Part shown: piece by piece, positions 1-6,400 of the stretch
Position numbering within the stretch: position 1 is the first letter of the stretch
Layout of the letters: each line of letters opens with the position of its first letter
Assembly: GCA_001782975.1 (NCBI GenBank)
Contig: MFQD01000013.1
Span: forward strand, 1-8,698
Direction of reading: 5' to 3'
From: Candidatus Magasanikbacteria bacterium RIFCSPHIGHO2_02_FULL_50_9b
GTDB lineage: Bacteria; Patescibacteriota; Patescibacteriia; Magasanikbacterales; 2-02-FULL-50-9b
Length of the DNA: 8,698 bases
Notes under the pieces: generated by a model
What the model was told of the DNA's origin: nothing
Seen by the model: the letters and a program-made list of their open reading frames with translations, nothing else
The model's database searches: none
Made by a program: the position numbers and the translations under genes

Positions 1-2
1 TG

Positions 3-176
3 CAGCACACTGTGCGCGCCGTGGTTGCTCGCACGCCGGGCGCTGATCTAGTCGCGACATTTGCCTGCAACGGTTGGGACTTCACCCGTGAGGCAACGCA
101 CAAGGTCATCCCCGGGCAGATCTACAAAGTCTGCACGTGGGAAACGACAGCGCACACCATCTCCCGCAACAACTGA
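3..176 (+). CDS. C-terminal fragment of an unidentified protein (5' end outside window)
   Basis: An open frame enters from the left edge (first whole codon at 3) and runs 57 codons to TGA at 174-176. The peptide looks like real protein rather than chance reading: it has balanced composition, alternating hydrophobic and polar residues such as ADLVATFACNGWDF, and a polar end ISRNN. Two cysteines about 25 residues apart could form a disulfide if the protein is exported, and the alternating pattern would suit a beta-rich domain; both points are inference. The stop lies 4 nt before a strong intrinsic terminator, as expected for the last gene of a transcription unit. I do not recognise the family and too little is present to assign a function. 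The two other plus-strand frames close at 46 and 51, so this is the only plus-strand frame that can carry a gene here. Confidence 0.6.
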   Translation, partial: QHTVRAVVARTPGADLVATFACNGWDFTREATHKVIPGQIYKVCTWETTAHTISRNN

Positions 177-180
177 ATGC

Positions 181-228
181 CCCGGGCAGTGTCGACACAA
201 CGTCGATGCCGCCCGGGTGTTTTTTTTT
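181..228 (+). terminator. Intrinsic terminator of the upstream gene
   Basis: Seven base pairs (181-187 with 211-217, CCCGGGC/GCCCGGG) continue, after one A/C mismatch, into G-C, U-G, G-U and a 5-bp TCGAC/GTCGA stem closing on a 5-nt loop at 197-201. An uninterrupted run of nine T (220-228) follows. It starts 5 nt after the stop of the partial gene. Confidence 0.85.
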
Positions 229-229
229 C

Positions 230-257
230 TTGACAACAAAAAAACGAATGCTATAAT
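230..257 (+). promoter_or_regulatory. Consensus sigma-70-type promoter
   Basis: TTGACA at 230-235, a 16-bp spacer and TATAAT at 252-257: both hexamers match the consensus exactly. Predicted start of transcription is near 264, leaving a leader of about 25 nt before the ATG at 289. The -35 box begins 2 nt after the T-run of the preceding terminator, so termination and re-initiation are packed back to back. Confidence 0.85.
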
Positions 258-288
258 CCGAATAAGATTCTTTAATTTAAAAACGTGT

Positions 289-861
289 ATGGGGGGAATT
301 TCTGCACTCGCGGTGCTCGAGGCGCCGCAACCAACAACGCCATTCGAGGCGTTTGTGATTCAAAAGCTAGAACAGCATACCGAAATTCTAAATTCGCATT
401 CGGTAATGCTCGAGCAACATACTGCGGTGCTTGCACAGCATTCTGCAGTTCTTGGACAACATACTGCGGTGCTTGCACAGCATTCTGCAGTTCTTGGACC
501 TCATGGTCCAATTATGCAGTCAATCTACGATCTTTCTGAATCGATTGCGTTTGTGGCGGATCAAATGGTCACGAGAGAAATACTTGATGAAATTCTCGAT
601 CAGAAGCTGGATGAAAAACTTGATCAAAAACTTGATCAAAAATTAGCGAAATTTGCGACCAAAGAAGATTTATCACGAGTCGAACATCGACTCAAATCAT
701 ATATTGATGACAAAGTGGTGATTGAAGGCCTCAAACCGATGATCCGGAAAGAAGATGAAAAGGTTGATGCGGTAATTGACACACTCGAGGAAGGGTCCGT
801 TATCGATCACAGCCAATCACGAGAATTAAAGACTCACGGGCCGTTTCCGCAGCCGGTCTAA
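289..861 (+). CDS. Coiled-coil protein with heptad repeats, function unknown
   Basis: 190 residues. I chose the ATG at 289 because the frame upstream runs through the promoter and terminator and cannot be on the same transcript. No Shine-Dalgarno sequence is visible. Residues 27-72 are regular seven-residue units (LEQHTEI, LNSHSVM, LEQHTAV, LAQHSAV, LGQHTAV, LAQHSAV, LGPHGPI) with Leu at position 1 and a small or hydrophobic residue at positions 4-7, a classic coiled-coil register. A second repeat, LDQK/LDEK in four-residue units, spans about 103-118 and leads into KFATKEDLSRVEHRLKSYID, a charged helical segment. The tail ends in a Pro-rich GPFPQPV. No signal peptide, membrane span or catalytic motif is seen, so a soluble oligomeric scaffold is the simplest reading (inference). 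It is a single-gene unit between its own promoter and terminator. Similar repetitive coiled-coil proteins with KEDL motifs are frequent in Patescibacteria and phages; I cannot name the family. Confidence 0.8.
   Translation: MGGISALAVLEAPQPTTPFEAFVIQKLEQHTEILNSHSVMLEQHTAVLAQHSAVLGQHTAVLAQHSAVLGPHGPIMQSIYDLSESIAFVADQMVTREILDEILDQKLDEKLDQKLDQKLAKFATKEDLSRVEHRLKSYIDDKVVIEGLKPMIRKEDEKVDAVIDTLEEGSVIDHSQSRELKTHGPFPQPV
415..499 (+). repeat. Perfect 42-bp tandem duplication inside the coiled-coil gene
   Basis: Bases 415-456 are repeated exactly at 457-498 (identity continues one more base). Each unit encodes 14 residues, two heptads, so the copy number can change without breaking frame or coiled-coil register. 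Flanking heptads (from 367) are diverged copies of the same unit. Confidence 0.95.
619..642 (+). repeat. 12-bp in-frame tandem repeat (LDQK units)
   Basis: Two exact copies of a 12-bp unit (619-630 and 631-642), preceded by diverged copies from about 595, encode LDQK/LDEK units in the second half of the coiled-coil protein. The four-residue period differs from the heptads upstream. Confidence 0.85.
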
Positions 862-867
862 TCGTAA

Positions 868-892
868 AAAACCGCCTTCGGGCGGTTTTGGT
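868..892 (+). terminator. Intrinsic terminator with UUCG tetraloop
   Basis: A 9-bp stem (868-876 with 881-889, AAAACCGCC/GGCGGTTTT) closes on TTCG. It begins 7 nt after the stop of the coiled-coil gene. The A/T-flanked, symmetrical stem could also act on the opposite strand. Confidence 0.9.
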
Positions 893-893
893 G

Positions 894-922
894 TTGACCG
901 TTTTTACAGAAGTATGTAAACT
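894..922 (+). promoter_or_regulatory. Probable promoter giving a leaderless transcript
   Basis: TTGACC at 894-899, 17-bp spacer, TAAACT at 917-922. The -35 is 5/6 and the -10 4/6 of consensus. The ATG of the next gene starts at 929, 7 nt past the -10, which is where transcription would begin. There is no room for a ribosome binding site. Confidence 0.55.
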
Positions 923-928
923 TTGAAT

Positions 929-1300
929 ATGAAAAAATTTGTAGTAATATCCTTAGTTTTAGTGTTTTTTGCATTTTTCGGCTTTGTCTGTTTTTATTTT
1001 TTAATTATAAATGACGGAACATACCACGCCCTATTTCCAGTTGCAGTAAATTCAACGAATGATGAAGGTGTCAGATGTGTAACCGCCGGTCGTCCTGCTG
1101 ATAATTTTGACGCAGTAATTTTTTCTCTTGCAGACACATGTGGGGGAACACCAATTGCGAAGAGCAAACGATACGAGGATTATGGGTCGCTGCCATTGAA
1201 TGATGGAAAAACATACATTCCGCTTTACGACTTAAAAAATGACAAGCGAATTTTATACTATTTCCGTCCGAAGCGTGGTCTGATTGAATCAGCTGAGTGA
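929..1300 (+). CDS. Membrane-anchored or secreted hypothetical protein
   Basis: 123 residues from ATG 929; a TTG two codons upstream is possible but lies inside the promoter-to-start interval. The first 27 residues are MKK followed by an unbroken hydrophobic run rich in Val, Leu and Phe (about 4-27), acting as an uncleaved anchor or signal sequence. The remaining ~95 residues are polar and would lie outside the membrane. They contain two cysteines (C50, C71) that could pair as a disulfide, and an aromatic-rich stretch near the end (YIPLYDLKNDKRILYYFRP). No family is recognised. The gene is markedly AT-richer than its neighbours, with long A and T runs, which may reflect recent acquisition or a fast-evolving accessory gene. 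Its last 12 bp overlap the 3' end of the convergent rluA-type gene. Confidence 0.75.
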   Translation: MKKFVVISLVLVFFAFFGFVCFYFLIINDGTYHALFPVAVNSTNDEGVRCVTAGRPADNFDAVIFSLADTCGGTPIAKSKRYEDYGSLPLNDGKTYIPLYDLKNDKRILYYFRPKRGLIESAE

Positions 1301-1927
1301 AAAAGGGATCGGCGTACTAATTTTTTGATGTTCCTCGCTCGTCGCGGTAACAAAACTTAACTCCGTTGCGGCGAGGTGCACGGTGCGATTTTTTTCGCCA
1401 CCATATTTCGTGTCACCCACAATCGGGTGGCCAATGTGGGAAAATTGCGCGCGAATTTGGTGCGGGCGGCCCGTTGCCAGCATGATTTTCACGAGCGAAT
1501 GTTTGCCGCGTGACTTCACTACTTCATAGGAAAGTTCTGCGCGCAACGCGCCTTGGCAAGCATGATTAAAAATTGAAACTTTATTTTTTGTTTCATCCTT
1601 GCTGATCCAATGCACGAGCGTGCCGCAGGGCGGCGGTGTGCCGCTCACAACCGCATGATATATTTTTTCCACCGTGTGCTGTCGAAATTGTTCTGACAAA
1701 CGTGACGCGCCCTTGCTTGTTTTTGCAAATAACACAATCCCCTGCACCGGTCGATCAAGTCGATGAATCAAGCCCAAAAAAACATTGCCCGGTTTTTTAT
1801 TTTTTTCTTTCAAAAAATTTTTTACTTCATTCATCAAACAAACATCGCCTGTTACATCTCCTTGCACAAGCATGTTTGCCGGTTTATACACGGCGATCAA
1901 ATGGTTGTCTTCGTAGAGAATCTTCAT
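1289..1927 (-). CDS. RluA-family pseudouridine synthase
   Basis: 212 residues. It isomerises uridine to pseudouridine in structured RNA, most likely rRNA or tRNA, in the cytoplasm. The catalytic motif is HRLDRPVQG (residues 55-63) with D58 as the nucleophilic aspartate. The conserved Tyr motif is at 89-90 (KIYHAVV), and the C-terminal RNA-binding/active-site motif is GRPHQIRAQFSHIGHPIVGD (153-172). There is no N-terminal S4 domain, so this is the short stand-alone RluA type found in RluA, RluC-like or TruC branches; target site cannot be told from sequence. HRLDRPVQG replaces the more usual xTSG with PVQG, a known-looking variation near HRLDRPVSG. The start ATG overlaps the stop of the upstream methyltransferase as ATGA, indicating translational coupling. 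A TTG nine bases upstream is a weaker alternative start. Confidence 0.93.
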   Translation of the reverse strand: MKILYEDNHLIAVYKPANMLVQGDVTGDVCLMNEVKNFLKEKNKKPGNVFLGLIHRLDRPVQGIVLFAKTSKGASRLSEQFRQHTVEKIYHAVVSGTPPPCGTLVHWISKDETKNKVSIFNHACQGALRAELSYEVVKSRGKHSLVKIMLATGRPHQIRAQFSHIGHPIVGDTKYGGEKNRTVHLAATELSFVTATSEEHQKISTPIPFSLS

Positions 1928-2793
1928 GCATTCCAACGGGCAAAAATTCCGGCTGGCAGCAAACGTACACCACCGCTTTCTGCAATTGTTAATTCGCCGA
2001 TTTCAATTGAACCGCGGTCCACGAATAAATCGCGCAAATTATTTTCATACGCGCGCGCTGAATAGCCAGATGCATAGCCATTCACGAGAAAAAAAAGTGG
2101 CTCTGCGGTCATCACCTCGCGCGACAGTTTCAGCAGTGGGAGTAAATCGTCTTCAATTTTCCACAGCTCTTTTTTTGCGCCATGGCCAAACGCCGGTGGG
2201 TCCATGATGACTGCATCATATCGGGTGCCGCGCTTCAGTTCACGTTTCACAAACGCACGCGCATCGTCGAGAATCCAACGAATTGGTTTGTCTGTCAAAC
2301 CAGAGAGTCCGGCGTTTTCACGCGCCCACGTGATCGCAGTTTTTGATCCATCAACGTGACACACCTCTGCGCCAGCGGCCGCAGCCGCAAGAGTTGCGCC
2401 GCCGGTGTAACCAAATAAATTCAAAACCGAGATCGGACGCCCCGCTTTTTTTATTCGCTCCTGAATCCAGGACCAATTCTGTTCCTGTTCCGGAAATAAT
2501 CCAGTATGTTTAAACGACGTCGGTCTGATCCAAAATTTGAGACCGCCATGCAAAATCTGCCAGCGCTCGGGCGTACCCTTTTTAAAATCCCACGCCGCAT
2601 TTCGTTCGTCGCGTGTGAATGTCGCGTGTGCACCGCGCCACGTGCTTTCGGGCGCGCGCTTCGGCCAAAGCGCTTGTGGATCCGGACGCCGAACAACGAC
2701 GCTGCCATAGCGCTCGAGTTTTTCTCCATCGCCGCTGTCGAGCAGTTCGTAGTCAGCGCTTGGGGTGACCATCAGTGTTTGTGATTCAACCAT
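1924..2793 (-). CDS. Class I SAM-dependent methyltransferase, RlmI/COG1092-like
   Basis: 289 residues from the ATG at 2793, which overlaps the stop of the glycosyltransferase by 8 nt (ATGGTTGA). The open frame extends further upstream only as a shadow of that gene. An alternative ATG lies at 2772. Residues 14-118 form the N-terminal part typical of this family (YELLDSGDGEKLERYG; TGLFPEQEQNW at 97-107). The Rossmann core follows: SAM-binding motif I VLNLFGYTGG (123-132), acidic residue D148 for the ribose hydroxyls, and catalytic motif DPPAFGHG (198-205), which resembles RNA methyltransferases. Full RlmI proteins (about 395 residues) carry a PUA domain in front; this protein is too short for one. 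An rRNA base methyltransferase role is the best guess, supported by the coupled pseudouridine synthase downstream. The exact target is unknown. Confidence 0.88.
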   Translation of the reverse strand: MVESQTLMVTPSADYELLDSGDGEKLERYGSVVVRRPDPQALWPKRAPESTWRGAHATFTRDERNAAWDFKKGTPERWQILHGGLKFWIRPTSFKHTGLFPEQEQNWSWIQERIKKAGRPISVLNLFGYTGGATLAAAAAGAEVCHVDGSKTAITWARENAGLSGLTDKPIRWILDDARAFVKRELKRGTRYDAVIMDPPAFGHGAKKELWKIEDDLLPLLKLSREVMTAEPLFFLVNGYASGYSARAYENNLRDLFVDRGSIEIGELTIAESGGVRLLPAGIFARWNA

Positions 2794-3979
2794 ATAATTT
2801 CTCAAACTCAGGCACCGCGGCGGGCACATGTAGGAGTGGGATCTTTTGTACCACGGATTGGCGATTGTTGGAAAGCCATGTGAGATGTTCACGCCACGCC
2901 TGCTCGTTCGGCGCAACGACCCAGCCGCCGTCAGCGTGCTGCACCAGTTCCGCAGCACCACCCACGTTTGAAACCGAAACTGGCCGTCCGAGGGCCAGCG
3001 CTTCGATTACAACGGTCGGTGAATTTTCATAGAGCAGCGATGGAACGACAATCACATCGCTCGCTCGCATGAGGTGCGCGACGCGCGATGAATCAAGCGC
3101 ACCCACGATCTGAATTGCATCGCACGATGTCGCCAATGCTTCAGCGCTTTTTTGATCATCGCCCGTTCCAACGATGATTAATTCACTGTCCGGAAATTCA
3201 CCACGTTCAAACAGATCAGCAAACTGACGGATGAGCATGAGCACGCCTTTCGCGCGCACGATTTGACCGACGTAGAGCAGTGTGAATTTTTCTCGCGCGA
3301 TGTGCGCCTGCGGAAATTCTGTCGCGCGCGCGGCAGGCACGCCAAAATAGTGGCGGACACATTCCAATTTTGACTGTCGAAAATATTTTTTGGATTGATA
3401 AAACTTAAGGAGCCATTCGCTCGGCGCCGTAACAACCGATGGACTGCGCCACAGGGTGCGCTGAATTGATTGAAACACGCGCGCCGGCCACCCTGCGTGC
3501 ACCCAATCAAATTCATCGTCGACCAACATGCGCCCTGATGCAACCGCAAGTTGAATGTCGTGAACCGTGTGAACGTGTTTAAGATGCAAGGCGCGCACCA
3601 CGAGCGGAATTAAAAAACTGGTGCCCGCGAGATTGTGCGTGTGCACCACATCAGGTTTGAGTGTACGAAGTTTCAACAAGACGCGCAGCGCAAACGGAAC
3701 GTTAATCAACGACCAGATCAAATTAATGAGCCGCACCCCTGTGGGAAATCGCGCGCTGAAAAGATTAAAATATAGCGTCCAATGAAACATCCGGTGAACG
3801 CGCACCCCATTTTCTTCACGAACAATTTCTCCAAATTCAACTTCACTCCACGGTGCGGAAGTTAGCACGTCAACGTGGTGGCCGCGATTGGACATTTCGC
3901 GCGCGAGCTGTGCGACGACGCGTTCCGCACCACCCCGAACATGCGGCGGATATACATTCGAAATGTAACAAATTTTCAT
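2786..3979 (-). CDS. GT4-family glycosyltransferase (GT-B fold)
   Basis: 397 residues from ATG 3979, placed just after a TATAAT box and giving the canonical start MKICYISNVYPPHVRGGAER. The Gly-rich loop RGGAERV (15-21) and the first Rossmann domain (to about 175) form the acceptor side. The donor-binding half starts near LLYVGQIVRAKGV (234-246) and carries the retaining GT4 signature E-x7-E, E318 and E326 in YENSPTVVIEALALGRP. This is a soluble, retaining enzyme that transfers sugar from a nucleotide-sugar, probably to a lipid-linked or surface glycan acceptor; the specific sugar cannot be read from sequence. It heads a three-gene minus-strand operon with overlapping reading frames. Its link to two RNA-modification genes looks like convenience of transcription rather than shared pathway. 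The WecA-like gene at the right edge is a possible functional partner. Confidence 0.93.
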   Translation of the reverse strand: MKICYISNVYPPHVRGGAERVVAQLAREMSNRGHHVDVLTSAPWSEVEFGEIVREENGVRVHRMFHWTLYFNLFSARFPTGVRLINLIWSLINVPFALRVLLKLRTLKPDVVHTHNLAGTSFLIPLVVRALHLKHVHTVHDIQLAVASGRMLVDDEFDWVHAGWPARVFQSIQRTLWRSPSVVTAPSEWLLKFYQSKKYFRQSKLECVRHYFGVPAARATEFPQAHIAREKFTLLYVGQIVRAKGVLMLIRQFADLFERGEFPDSELIIVGTGDDQKSAEALATSCDAIQIVGALDSSRVAHLMRASDVIVVPSLLYENSPTVVIEALALGRPVSVSNVGGAAELVQHADGGWVVAPNEQAWREHLTWLSNNRQSVVQKIPLLHVPAAVPEFEKLYG

Positions 3980-3986
3980 GAGGTTA

Positions 3987-3995
3987 ATTATACCA
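3987..3995 (-). promoter_or_regulatory. Extended -10 promoter, predicted leaderless
   Basis: On the minus strand TGG TATAAT (3995 down to 3987): a perfect -10 with an upstream TGn extension. No good -35 is visible, which the extended -10 can compensate. Seven bases separate the -10 from the ATG at 3979, so transcription should start at or next to the start codon. Confidence 0.7.
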
Positions 3996-4009
3996 CCTTG
4001 CGCCAACGC

Positions 4010-4038
4010 TTCACGACTTGCCATTCATAGAGTAAGAT
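4010..4038 (+). promoter_or_regulatory. Probable promoter of dnaB-ybaB-recR
   Basis: TTCACG at 4010-4015, 17-bp spacer, TAAGAT at 4033-4038, each 4/6 of consensus. Predicted start near 4045 leaves a leader of only about 8 nt before ATG 4053, without a Shine-Dalgarno sequence. It sits back to back with the glycosyltransferase promoter in a 73-bp gap. Confidence 0.5.
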
Positions 4039-4052
4039 GTGTCCACTCCCCT

Positions 4053-5429
4053 ATGTCAGACCTGGTTGGGCGCATCCCTCCGCACAATGACGAAGCCGAA
4101 CAATCCCTGCTCGGTTCGATTTTAATTGACAAAGATTCGATTTTGAAGGTTCATGACATCATTGATCCTGAAGATTTTTATCGTGAGGCGCACAAATTGG
4201 TCTATGAGGCGTGTGCCGAATTAACCGGTCGCCGTGAGCCAATTGACCTATTGAGTTTAGGCAATCGATTACGCGAAAAAAATCAGCTCGATCTTGTTGG
4301 CGGTAACACACTACTCGTGACATTGACCAACATGGTCCCAACTGCGGCGCACGTGGTGAACTATGCGAACATCGTGCATCGCAAGGGAATTTTGCGACGG
4401 CTGCTCAAAGCATCCGAAAACATCACGCGCATCGCATTTGAAGAAGCTGACGAAATCGAAGATGTGCTCGATAAAGCGCAACAACAGATTTATGGTGTGT
4501 CCTCATCGTTTGGCGGTACAGCGTTCACCCCAATTCGTGATGTACTTGTTGATGCGTTCGATCGCATTGACGAATTGCATCGCGAAAAGGGAAAACTTCG
4601 TGGCATTCCAACAGGATTTGCTGCACTTGATAATTTGATTGCGGGTCTGCAAAAATCAGATCTCGTGATCATCGCGGCTCGTCCCTCGGTCGGCAAGACA
4701 AGTCTGGCGCTCGACATGGCGCGCGTGGCGGCAACGCAACATAAAATTCCGACCGGACTTTTTTCACTCGAAATGTCTAAGGAGCAATTGGTTGATCGTC
4801 TGTTGTGCGCGGAGGCAAACATTGATCTGTGGAAATTGCGCACCGGCCATTTGGCTGAACGCGAAGACAGCGACGATTTTGCGCGCCTCGGCCATGCGAT
4901 GGGGACACTGTCTGAAGCGCCGCTGTATATTGATGACACGGCGAGCTTGAACATCACCCAGATCAGAACCAAGGCGCGACGATTGCAGATGGAATATGGT
5001 CTCGGTCTGATTGTCGTTGATTATTTGCAACTCATGGAATCAAAATCTGGTGGCAATTCTGACAATCGCGTGCAGGAAGTTGCGGAGATCACGCGTGGAT
5101 TGAAAAGTTTGGCGCGCGAATTGAACGTGCCGGTCATTGCGCTGTCACAGTTGGCACGCGCCGTTGAACAAAGCAAGCCGGCAATTCCGAAGCTGGCGCA
5201 CTTGCGTGAGAGCGGATCGATCGAACAGGACGCGGATATCGTCATGTTCATCTACCGGAAAGCAGCAGATCGCAACTATCGCCCGGAGGAAGTTTCACCC
5301 GAAGAACGGCACATTGCTGAAATTCACATTGCAAAGCATCGCAACGGGCCGACCGGAATTGTGCAGCTGTATTTCAATGAGACAACGGCGAACTTTCGCA
5401 ATCTTGACACCACTCATAAACAATTTTAA
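4053..5429 (+). CDS. dnaB: Replicative DNA helicase DnaB
   Basis: 458 residues, a normal length for DnaB. The hexameric helicase unwinds DNA at the replication fork using ATP and recruits primase through its N-terminal domain. The N-terminal domain starts RIPPHNDEAEQSLLGSIL (7-24), typical of the family. The RecA-like ATPase domain begins near 184 (GIPTGFAALDNLIAGLQ). Walker A is ARPSVGKTS (209-217), Walker B LIVVDYLQLM (319-328), and the C-terminal signature is HLRESGSIEQDADIVMFIYR (383-402). The connecting segment SQLARAVEQSKPAIPKL is slightly shorter than the common SQL-R-VE-R--KRP form. No intein interrupts the Walker A region. Start ATG 4053 is chosen because it gives the usual short tail before RIPP; the longer frame to 3978 lies upstream of the promoter. 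It is the first gene of an operon with ybaB (6-nt gap) and recR. Confidence 0.97.
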   Translation: MSDLVGRIPPHNDEAEQSLLGSILIDKDSILKVHDIIDPEDFYREAHKLVYEACAELTGRREPIDLLSLGNRLREKNQLDLVGGNTLLVTLTNMVPTAAHVVNYANIVHRKGILRRLLKASENITRIAFEEADEIEDVLDKAQQQIYGVSSSFGGTAFTPIRDVLVDAFDRIDELHREKGKLRGIPTGFAALDNLIAGLQKSDLVIIAARPSVGKTSLALDMARVAATQHKIPTGLFSLEMSKEQLVDRLLCAEANIDLWKLRTGHLAEREDSDDFARLGHAMGTLSEAPLYIDDTASLNITQIRTKARRLQMEYGLGLIVVDYLQLMESKSGGNSDNRVQEVAEITRGLKSLARELNVPVIALSQLARAVEQSKPAIPKLAHLRESGSIEQDADIVMFIYRKAADRNYRPEEVSPEERHIAEIHIAKHRNGPTGIVQLYFNETTANFRNLDTTHKQF

Positions 5430-5435
5430 CCATCT

Positions 5436-5741
5436 ATGTTTCAAAAACTCAAACAGTTCAAGGACATGCGCGATCAGGCAAAACAAATTCACGAAAAACT
5501 TTCACACGAAAGCTGCGAGGGTTCTGCGGGATTTGGCAAAGTCAAAGTAGTCATCAATGGCGCGCAGGAAGTGACGTCAGTTCTGATCGACGAGTCGCTG
5601 TTGTCAGTCGGCGAAAAATCTCGGCTCGAAGGATTCGTGCGCGACGCGACCAATGATGCGATCAAAAAATGCCATCGGATTATGGCAGAAAAAATGAAGG
5701 GGCAATTTGGCGATTTTAAATTGCCGACTTTAAACGAATAA
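5436..5741 (+). CDS. ybaB: YbaB/EbfC family nucleoid-associated protein
   Basis: 101 residues, the usual length for this family of small dimeric DNA-binding proteins. The order is family-typical: an N-terminal helix with KLKQFKDMRDQAKQIHEKL (4-22), a beta segment with KVKVVINGAQEVTSVLIDES (35-54), then an acidic/basic C-terminal helical region (60-93) ending in KMKGQFGDF. In the family the dimer binds DNA and affects nucleoid structure or expression. Assignment is strengthened by position: ybaB next to recR is one of the most conserved bacterial gene pairs. It begins 6 nt after the dnaB stop and ends 4 nt before the recR start, without a visible ribosome binding site. Translation may therefore depend on coupling or on SD-independent initiation. 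Confidence 0.9.
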   Translation: MFQKLKQFKDMRDQAKQIHEKLSHESCEGSAGFGKVKVVINGAQEVTSVLIDESLLSVGEKSRLEGFVRDATNDAIKKCHRIMAEKMKGQFGDFKLPTLNE

Positions 5742-5745
5742 CGTC

Positions 5746-6357
5746 ATGCTCGCGCGACCAATTCAAAAATTGATCGAGGTTTTCACTCGACTACCCGGTG
5801 TAGGACCAAAAACTGCGGAGCGATTTGCAATTCATCTGTTAAAATCGGGACGTGGCGAGGTAACGCGACTCGAAAAAGCACTTGAGGAATTGTTGCAGAA
5901 TATTCGCTCGTGCGAACTGTGTCACAATTTTTCTGATATGACACCGTGTGAAATTTGCAGCGACACGAAGCGCGACCATGCACTCGTGTGTGTTGTTGCG
6001 GAGCCGCAGGATGTTATTGCTATTGAAAAAACAGAATCATTTGGGGGTGTGTATCATGTGCTGCGCGGACTGATCGATCCATTGCGGGATACAGGAATTG
6101 AACAGATGAAAATTCCGGAGTTGCTCGCACGCGTACGAACGGATGGCGTACGCGAAATTATTTTTGCGCTTGACCCAACAATCGAAGGTGAAACGACAGT
6201 GCAGTATATTTCAGCACAGTTGCGCGGCAGCGGTGCGTCTTTGTCAAAGCTTGCGACCGGCATTCCGTCCGGTGGATCGATTGAGTATGCAGATGAAATC
6301 ACGTTGGGCAGTGCGCTTAAGGCTCGACAAAAAATAGAAAACGCCACGGGTTCGTGA
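5746..6357 (+). CDS. recR: Recombination mediator RecR
   Basis: 203 residues, full length. With RecO (and RecF) it loads RecA on SSB-coated single-stranded DNA at gaps. Domains in order: helix-hairpin-helix LPGVGPKTAERFA (16-28); a four-cysteine zinc site C56, C59, C68, C71; the Toprim domain starting VVAEPQD (83-89) with the acidic motif ALDPTIEGET (141-150); and the C-terminal signature LATGIPSGGSIEYADEITLG (169-188). All key residues are present. Third gene of the dnaB-ybaB-recR operon. The stop codon lies inside a hairpin that reads better as a terminator for the opposite strand, and the operon's own terminator follows 18 nt later, so the recR mRNA end overlaps a candidate antisense RNA. 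Confidence 0.96.
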   Translation: MLARPIQKLIEVFTRLPGVGPKTAERFAIHLLKSGRGEVTRLEKALEELLQNIRSCELCHNFSDMTPCEICSDTKRDHALVCVVAEPQDVIAIEKTESFGGVYHVLRGLIDPLRDTGIEQMKIPELLARVRTDGVREIIFALDPTIEGETTVQYISAQLRGSGASLSKLATGIPSGGSIEYADEITLGSALKARQKIENATGS

Positions 6358-6362
6358 CGTTT
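6329..6362 (-). terminator. Minus-strand terminator overlapping the recR stop
   Basis: A 10-bp hairpin (6362-6353 with 6348-6339) whose single irregular pair is U-G on the minus strand and A/C on the plus strand, with loop AACC, followed on the minus strand by a U-rich tract including six consecutive U (6334-6329). Confidence 0.65.
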
Positions 6363-6375
6363 GTTGAGCGATGTG

Positions 6376-6400
6376 AAACAGAAGGTTGGTTCTGTTTTTT
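6376..6400 (+). terminator. Intrinsic terminator of dnaB-ybaB-recR
   Basis: An 8-bp stem AAACAGAA/TTCTGTTT (6376-6383 with 6390-6397) with a 6-nt loop GGTTGG, continuing into a T run to 6400, located 18 nt after the recR stop. Confidence 0.85.

Noticed and set aside
415..499. Direct repeats as a possible CRISPR array
   Set aside because: The copies are contiguous, in-frame coding heptads without spacers.
272..511. Minus-strand frame opposite the heptad repeats (repeated VQELQNAVQAPQ units)
   Set aside because: The repetition is a mirror of the 42-bp tandem repeat in the real gene; there is no promoter or family support on that strand.
6376..6397. Minus-strand ACAGAACC, similar to the 3' conserved part of RNase P RNA
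   Set aside because: It is just one arm of the recR terminator hairpin; the other universally conserved RNase P segments are absent.
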